NCBI RefSeq assembly: GCF_014651815.1
Contig: NZ_BMXP01000001.1
Coordinates: 149,839 to 213,838 of the forward strand
Direction: 5' to 3'
Source: Alteromonas halophila
Lineage (GTDB): Bacteria > Pseudomonadota > Gammaproteobacteria > Enterobacterales > Alteromonadaceae
DNA length: 64,000 bases
Under the pieces are notes generated by a model that was not told where the DNA came from, searched no databases, and saw only the letters and a list, made by a program, of their open reading frames with translations. Below, in pieces: positions 59,576 through 64,000 of this stretch (its first letter is position 1; each line of letters starts with the position of its first letter). The position numbers and the translations under genes are program-made.

Positions 59576-60025
59576 ATGTCAGAGTTTGATAGAAACGTCA
59601 TCATCGATACGATCACCCGCATGCTGGCGCGGCGAGAGCACAGCGTACTGGAAATTGAGCAAAAGCTCAGACAAAAAGGGGTGCCTGAATCCGACTTTAT
59701 GCCGGTTGTGCAGGAGTTTGTCGACAATGATATTCAGAGCAACCTGCGTTACGCCGAAGCCCGCACTCGTGCCATGGCATCGCGCGGCTCCGGTCCGGTA
59801 AAAATTCGCGGTGATTTGCGCCAGCGTGGTGTGGATGAGGCGGATATTGAACGTGCCCTTGATGAAGCAGACGTGGACTGGTACCAGTTGGCGTTTGAGG
59901 TGAAGTGCAAAAAGTACGGGGGTGCGCTTGCACAGGACTATGCTCAGCGAATGAAGCAGATGCAGTTTTTAAAATACCGGGGGTTTGCGATGGTGCATAT
60001 TGAGTACGCGGTGCAGGGCGACTAA
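59576..60025 (+). CDS. recX: RecA regulator RecX
   Basis: Inhibits RecA filaments. The ATG at 59576 (after AAGG) gives 149 residues, the usual size; the open frame extends 14 codons upstream. The protein shows the three-helix repeats of RecX: RMLARREHSVLEIEQKLRQKGV, SNLRYAEARTRAMASRGSGPVKIRGDLRQRGV and YAQRMKQMQFLKYRGFAMVHI. In many gammaproteobacteria recA lies directly upstream; here an opposite-strand gene takes that place. alaS follows. Confidence 0.9.
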   Translation: MSEFDRNVIIDTITRMLARREHSVLEIEQKLRQKGVPESDFMPVVQEFVDNDIQSNLRYAEARTRAMASRGSGPVKIRGDLRQRGVDEADIERALDEADVDWYQLAFEVKCKKYGGALAQDYAQRMKQMQFLKYRGFAMVHIEYAVQGD

Positions 60026-60034
60026 ATTTTCGCG

Positions 60035-60051
60035 GCCTTGCTTAACAAGGC
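60035..60051 (+). terminator. weak hairpin after recX
   Basis: GCCTTG and CAAGGC form a 6-bp stem with a 5-base loop, 9 bases after the recX stop. No T tract follows, so it may only attenuate or protect the mRNA end. Confidence 0.3.
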
Positions 60052-60155
60052 TTCGCGTTCCGTGGTATCTTTGCCCGCACTGGTGTGCGCGAAACGCCAT
60101 CTGTTCTCTTTTTTTACGGCTTAACGATTAACCAGAATAGGAAGTTAGAATTTCA

Positions 60156-62753
60156 ATGACTCTATCAACTGCTGACCTTCGCCAGAAATTCTTCGATTAT
60201 TACAAAAGTCACGGCCATCAGGTGGTGGCAAGCTCGTCTTTGGTGCCAGCAGATGATCCCACGCTTCTTTTCACCAATGCGGGCATGAACCAGTTTAAAG
60301 ACTTGCTGCTGGGTACAGAGAAACGAAGCTATACACGTGCAGTGTCGGCGCAACGGTGTGTGCGCGCCGGCGGAAAACATAATGACCTGGAAAATGTGGG
60401 CTACACGGCACGCCATCACACTTTTTTCGAAATGCTGGGTAACTTCAGTTTTGGTGATTACTTTAAAAAAGAAGCCATTGAGTTTTCCTGGACATTTTTA
60501 ACCCGGGAGCTGGGCCTGCCGAAAGAAAAGTTACTGGTAACGGTATACACAGAAGACGATGAGGCCTTTGATATCTGGGAAAACCATATTGGTGTTCCGA
60601 AAGAAAAAATTATTCGCATCAGTACCTCTGACAACTTCTGGTCGATGGGGGATACTGGTCCCTGCGGTCCCTGTTCAGAAATCTTCTACGACCATGGCGA
60701 GCATATCTGGGGTGGCCCGCCGGGCACGCCCGAAGAAGACGGCGACCGCTTTATCGAAATCTGGAACCTGGTCTTCATGCAATACAACAAGCAGGCAGAC
60801 GGGTCTATGGAGGCACTGCCTCAAAAGTCTATTGATACGGGTATGGGCCTGGAGCGCATTGCGGCGATATTGCAGGATGTGCACAGTAACTACGAGATTG
60901 ATCTGTTCCAGAATCTGATTAAATCGGCGGCTGATGTTGTCGGCACGACCGATCTGGAAAACAAATCGCTGCGGGTCATTGCCGATCACATCCGCTCTTG
61001 CAGCTTTCTGATTTGCGACGGGGTGATGCCATCGAATGAAGGCCGGGGTTATGTACTGCGTCGCATTATTCGCCGGGCAGTACGGCATGGCTACAAACTG
61101 GGTGCCAGTGATATTTTCTTTTACAAACTGGTGTCTGCGCTGGCAAAAGAAATGGGCAATGCCTATCCGGAGCTGGTGGATCAGCAGCCCGTGGTCGAGA
61201 AAGTGCTGCGCGTCGAAGAAGAACAGTTCAGCAAAACACTGTCTCGCGGCATGGCTATGTTAAATGATGCACTAACGTCACTGGAAGACGACACAATTCC
61301 GGGTGATGTTGTATTTAAACTATATGATACCTACGGCTTTCCGGTTGATCTGACTAACGACGTGGCCCGCGAGCATGACCTGAAAATTGATATCGACGGC
61401 TTTGACAGTGAAATGGCCAAGCAGCGCGAACGTGCTCAGAAAGCCAGCAATTTCGGCGCTGACTACAATGCACGTTTGAACACAAACGCGACATCCACGT
61501 TCACCGGCTATACCGAGACGGCAGGTGAAGCAAATGTAGTGGAGCTGATTGCCGATGATGCCTTCACCGATGTGATTACAGATGGTCAGGACGGCGTTGT
61601 TATCCTGGATGCTACGCCTTTTTACGCGGAAGCCGGTGGTCAGGTTGGCGACAGTGGTGTGCTCAATGTCGCTGGTGGTGAATTTGTCGTAACTGATACT
61701 CAGAAAATGGGCAATGCGTTTGCACACTTCGGTAAGGCCAGCGGTACCATCAAAAAAGGCGACAAAGCCACCGTTACCATTAATGCCGAAAACCGTGAAG
61801 CAATTAAGAAAAATCACAGTGCTACTCACCTGTTGCATGCCACGCTGCGAGAGGTGCTGGGCGATCATGTTGCGCAGAAAGGGTCGCTGGTCGAAGCCCA
61901 GCGTATGCGGTTCGATTTCTCACACTTTGAGGCACTAACAAGTGAACAGATTGAGCAAATCGAACGTCGGGTCAATGAAGAAATCCGCGCAAACCATGCA
62001 CTTACCACACAGGTTATGGGTCTGGAAGAGGCCAAAGAAGCCGGCGCCATGGCATTATTCGGTGAGAAATATGACGACGAAGTCAGAGTGGTCACCATGG
62101 GGCCGTTCTCTGTTGAGCTTTGCGGCGGTACACACGTGGCGCGGACTGGCGATATCGGCCTGTTTAAAATTATTGGCGAAAACGGTATTGCCTCCGGCGT
62201 GCGTCGTATTGATGCGGTAACGGGTGAAGAAGCGCTGAAGGTCGTGCAACAACAACAGGCGATGCTAAACCGGATTGCGGGCAGCCTGAAAACGGATGTG
62301 AATACCATTGTAGAGCGTATTAGCGCCCTGCAGCAGCAAAGTAAAGACCTGGATAAAGCATTAAGTGCGGCCAAACAAAAGCTGGCCAGCCAGCAGGGCG
62401 CAGACTTACTGGCCCAGGCTGAGGAAATTAACGGCACTAAGGTACTGGTTGCAAAGCTGGATGGCGTAGAGCCCAAAGCGTTGCGAGGAATGCTGGACGA
62501 CATAAAGAACCGAATGGGGGATGGTGTCGTAGTACTGGGTATAGCAGGGACTGAAAAGGTCAACCTGATTGCTGGCGTGACCAAATCGCTAACCGCAAAG
62601 GTGAAAGCCGGCGATCTGGTGAATCATGTCGCTGCGCAGGTTGGCGGAAAAGGCGGTGGTCGCCCTGATATGGCACAGGCAGGCGGTGATAAGCCACAAC
62701 TCCTGGATTCTGCGTTAGATTCCGTTAACGGCTATTTAGCAGATAAGCTATAA
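60156..62753 (+). CDS. alaS: alanyl-tRNA synthetase AlaS
   Basis: Charges tRNA-Ala and edits Ser/Gly errors. The 865-residue protein has the class II catalytic domain ([52 protein letters not shown]), the tRNA recognition region, the editing domain with HSATHLLHA (HxxxH at about 554-558) and [10 protein letters not shown] (about 656-660), and the C-terminal oligomerisation domain. It starts with ATG after AGGAAG, and csrA follows as in related genomes. Confidence 0.96.
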   Translation: MTLSTADLRQKFFDYYKSHGHQVVASSSLVPADDPTLLFTNAGMNQFKDLLLGTEKRSYTRAVSAQRCVRAGGKHNDLENVGYTARHHTFFEMLGNFSFGDYFKKEAIEFSWTFLTRELGLPKEKLLVTVYTEDDEAFDIWENHIGVPKEKIIRISTSDNFWSMGDTGPCGPCSEIFYDHGEHIWGGPPGTPEEDGDRFIEIWNLVFMQYNKQADGSMEALPQKSIDTGMGLERIAAILQDVHSNYEIDLFQNLIKSAADVVGTTDLENKSLRVIADHIRSCSFLICDGVMPSNEGRGYVLRRIIRRAVRHGYKLGASDIFFYKLVSALAKEMGNAYPELVDQQPVVEKVLRVEEEQFSKTLSRGMAMLNDALTSLEDDTIPGDVVFKLYDTYGFPVDLTNDVAREHDLKIDIDGFDSEMAKQRERAQKASNFGADYNARLNTNATSTFTGYTETAGEANVVELIADDAFTDVITDGQDGVVILDATPFYAEAGGQVGDSGVLNVAGGEFVVTDTQKMGNAFAHFGKASGTIKKGDKATVTINAENREAIKKNHSATHLLHATLREVLGDHVAQKGSLVEAQRMRFDFSHFEALTSEQIEQIERRVNEEIRANHALTTQVMGLEEAKEAGAMALFGEKYDDEVRVVTMGPFSVELCGGTHVARTGDIGLFKIIGENGIASGVRRIDAVTGEEALKVVQQQQAMLNRIAGSLKTDVNTIVERISALQQQSKDLDKALSAAKQKLASQQGADLLAQAEEINGTKVLVAKLDGVEPKALRGMLDDIKNRMGDGVVVLGIAGTEKVNLIAGVTKSLTAKVKAGDLVNHVAAQVGGKGGGRPDMAQAGGDKPQLLDSALDSVNGYLADKL

Positions 62754-62840
62754 TCAGCAAAAGTATACAGTGCGTTTTTGAAGTGACACAAAAACAGGGA
62801 ATCACTGTTGCAATAACGGGGTCGTGCCTGTGATTGCATT

Positions 62841-62870
62841 GGATGGTAAGGGACAGATAAAGGAACAGGA
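62841..62870 (+). promoter_or_regulatory. CsrA-binding GGA motifs in the csrA leader
   Basis: Four GGA triplets lie at 62841, 62851, 62862 and 62868; the last is within the ribosome site AGGAGC. This is the arrangement by which CsrA represses its own translation in E. coli. Confidence 0.55.
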
Positions 62871-62878
62871 GCAAGCGA

Positions 62879-63076
62879 ATGCTTATATTGACTCGTCGTG
62901 TTGGTGAGACATTAATGGTTGGCGATGAAGTCACCGTTACTGTTCTCGGTGTTAAAGGAAACCAGGTGCGCATAGGCGTGAATGCACCTAAAGAGGTGTC
63001 TGTGCATCGCGAAGAAATCTATATGCGGATACAGGCTGAAAAAGGCGGACAGCCGGATACAGCTGAAAAAGAGTAA
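62879..63076 (+). CDS. csrA: carbon storage regulator CsrA
   Basis: RNA-binding dimer that controls translation of many mRNAs, including motility and carbon storage genes. The 65-residue protein starts [18 protein letters not shown], with conserved Arg44 region [16 protein letters not shown], so the RNA-binding residues are intact. A C-terminal tail of about 12 residues is variable. It lies between alaS and the tRNA-Ser gene, the ancestral gammaproteobacterial order. Confidence 0.96.
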   Translation: MLILTRRVGETLMVGDEVTVTVLGVKGNQVRIGVNAPKEVSVHREEIYMRIQAEKGGQPDTAEKE

Positions 63077-63080
63077 TCTG

Positions 63081-63108
63081 AAAGGCCAGCATTTATGCTG
63101 GCCTTTTT
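63081..63108 (+). terminator. rho-independent terminator of csrA
   Basis: AAAGGCCAGCAT and ATGCTGGCCTTT form a 12-bp stem with a 2-base loop, followed by further T residues. It starts 5 bases after the stop. Confidence 0.92.
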
Positions 63109-63235
63109 ATTTTCTGTGTCTGTGAGAGTTGTGCATAGCGTGCCCGCTTAAAATTAGATCCTTCCCAGAAGATAATGGTTTTTGTACAATTTGTTTAAAA
63201 TGTCTGCAGGCGCACGGGTTTTCCCGAAAAAAGGT

Positions 63236-63263
63236 TTGACTCCTCACAGTGAATCCGTAAAAT
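63236..63263 (+). promoter_or_regulatory. sigma-70 promoter of the tRNA cluster
   Basis: TTGACT and TAAAAT are spaced by 16 bases, each with 5 of 6 matches. A GC-rich discriminator (GCGCAGC) follows the -10, typical of stable-RNA promoters under growth-rate control. Confidence 0.75.
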
Positions 63264-63276
63264 GCGCAGCACTTAC

Positions 63277-63369
<93 letters not shown>

Positions 63370-63402
63370 TTTCGTTGGGTGTGGCGGCCAACAACAAGTT
63401 AC

Positions 63403-63479
63403 GCGTGTGTAGCTCAGCTGGATAGAGTACCTGGCTACGAACCAGGCGGTCGGAGGTTCGAATCCTTCCACACGCGCCA
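63403..63479 (+). tRNA. tRNA-Arg (ACG), copy 1
   Basis: 77 bases, acceptor stem GCGTGTG/CACACGC, anticodon ACG in loop CTACGAA, T arm GGAGG-TTCGAAT, encoded CCA. The first A of the anticodon is expected to become inosine by TadA. Confidence 0.95.
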
Positions 63480-63525
63480 CAATTTAATTCGCCACCATTT
63501 ACGCAAGTAAATGACATCGCTTTAC

Positions 63526-63602
63526 GCGTGTGTAGCTCAGCTGGATAGAGTACCTGGCTACGAACCAGGCGGTCGGAGGTTCGAATCCTTCCACACGCGC
63601 CA
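63526..63602 (+). tRNA. tRNA-Arg (ACG), copy 2
   Basis: Identical to copy 1 over all 77 bases and separated from it by 46 bases, so it is a recent or concerted duplication, like the argVYZ repeats at the same place in E. coli. Confidence 0.95.
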
Positions 63603-63607
63603 TATAA

Positions 63608-63635
63608 GAAAACCCACCTCTTGGTGGGTTTTTTT
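63608..63635 (+). terminator. rho-independent terminator after the tRNA cluster
   Basis: AAACCCACC and GGTGGGTTT form a 9-bp stem with loop TCTT, followed by TTTT. Confidence 0.9.
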
Positions 63636-63664
63636 ATATCTTGTGGTTGGGTGAGAACCGATAC

Positions 63665-63764
63665 GAGGTTCGACACCATCGCCGGGAGCGATGGTGAACG
63701 CGCTTTAGCGCGGCCCCGCAGGGGCGAGGGCAGGATTGCCCGAGTAATCCTTCCACACGCGCCA
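63665..63764 (+). repeat. tRNA-Arg 3' relic interrupted by a four-hairpin element
   Basis: GAGGTTCGA (63665-63673) and AATCCTTCCACACGCGCCA (63746-63764) together equal the 3' 28 bases of the tRNA-Arg(ACG) genes upstream (T arm, acceptor, CCA). They are split inside the T loop by 72 bases. The insert consists almost wholly of hairpins: 63674-63696 (9-bp stem), 63699-63712 (5 bp), 63713-63725 (5 bp) and 63728-63741 (5 bp). The 5' part of the tRNA is missing, so this is not a functional tRNA. A terminator follows. Confidence 0.8.
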
Positions 63765-63768
63765 CATC

Positions 63769-63798
63769 AAAAGGCTCACCATCAGGTGAGCCTTTTTT
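63769..63798 (+). terminator. rho-independent terminator after the tRNA relic
   Basis: AAAAGGCTCACC and GGTGAGCCTTTT pair around ATCA, followed by TT. It implies that transcripts once reached, or still reach, the tRNA relic. The dispersed repeat starts right at its T tract. Confidence 0.88.
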
Positions 63799-64000
63799 CG
63801 TTTGCAGCGTGTGATTTAGCTCAGGGCGTTGCACCTGCCTGCCATTACAGGCACGCCGTAAACCCGTCCCTGGGGGCTCCGCTGCCGCTTCCCTGCGGCA
63901 GAGGGCCTGAAATGCCAGCCAGTCACACCGCCCTTGCATCACTTAAGCATTAAAATGCTGGCCTTTTTCGTTTGCAGCGGGTGATTTAGCTCAGGGCGTC
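63797..64000. repeat. dispersed repeat, one full and one partial copy, running off the window
   Basis: After the terminator come CGTTTGCAGCGTGTGATTTA, GCCATTACAGGCACGCCGT, and the block 63851-63906 that matches the 160-bp repeat of 16.1 kb (CTGCCGCT-TCCC-TGCGGCAG with one change). Then GCCAGCCAGTCACACCGCCC, a small hairpin AGCATT-AA-AATGCT, GGCCTTTTTCGTTTGCAGCG and a second start of the same unit at about 63963. The same modules occur at 51887-52360. No gene is seen here. Confidence 0.8.

Overview
The window reads as a chromosomal segment of a marine gammaproteobacterium of the Alteromonadales (Alteromonas-like). The basis is the Vibrio/Shewanella-type polar flagellar hierarchy (flrA-flrBC, fliE-flhB, flhAFG-fliA, che genes with ParA/ParP), the order recX-alaS-csrA-tRNA-Ser-tRNA-Arg, and roughly 50% GC outside one AT-rich block. 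No genome comparison was possible, so the genus is an inference.

Region by region. (1) 1-10.8 kb is a flagellin glycosylation locus. An intact pseB (473-1477) is followed by a decayed pseC fragment that runs into an IS481-type transposase fragment. Then comes a visibly AT-rich minus-strand block (pseC, pseF, pseG, a sulfotransferase, a DegT-like PLP protein, pseI, a WbqC-like protein). Its upstream edge abuts a second, frameshifted and truncated pseF copy next to a glycosyltransferase gene. The simplest reading is that an older pseudaminic-acid locus was partly deleted and overwritten by an acquired set that lacks its own pseB, and that the old pseB completes the pathway. No pseH is visible. 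(2) 10.9-16.1 kb holds a short flagellin and the sigma-54 cascade flrA, flrB, flrC. (3) 16.07-16.77 kb is a non-coding array of about 4.3 copies of a 160-bp tandem repeat. (4) 16.9-30.2 kb is the basal body and export operon fliEFGHIJKLMNOPQR-flhB. (5) 30.4-31.8 kb carries a small lipoprotein and a membrane-anchored alpha/beta hydrolase between flhB and flhA. (6) 31.9-44.3 kb is flhA-flhF-flhG-fliA-cheY-cheZ-cheA-cheB-parA-parP-cheW-DUF2802. (7) 44.3-49.6 kb is a methionine locus: a MetJ-type operator, metA, a two-gene metH and a DUF938 methyltransferase. (8) 49.8-51.8 kb is a chemoreceptor followed by dispersed repeats. (9) 52.4-56.0 kb holds a LysR/OxyR-like regulator divergent from a beta-carbonic anhydrase and a SulP transporter. 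(10) 56.2-59.5 kb holds an M13 peptidase and a FemAB/GNAT-like gene on the minus strand. (11) 59.6-64 kb is recX, alaS, csrA, tRNA-Ser(GCT), two tRNA-Arg(ACG), a hairpin-interrupted tRNA-Arg relic and more dispersed repeats.

How the parts fit. Sigma-54 promoter matches lie upstream of flrBC, fliE, fliK and flhA, as expected if FlrA and FlrC drive successive flagellar classes and FliA (sigma-28) the last. FlhF/FlhG set polar number and position, and ParA/ParP with the repeat-bearing CheA place the chemotaxis array at the pole. The pse genes supply the sugar for flagellin modification. The most unusual signals are the scarred hybrid pse locus, the tRNA-Arg T-arm split by a four-hairpin insert, the 160-bp array together with a related repeat family that follows terminators, and the OxyR-like regulator without a peroxidatic cysteine paired with a CO2/bicarbonate module.
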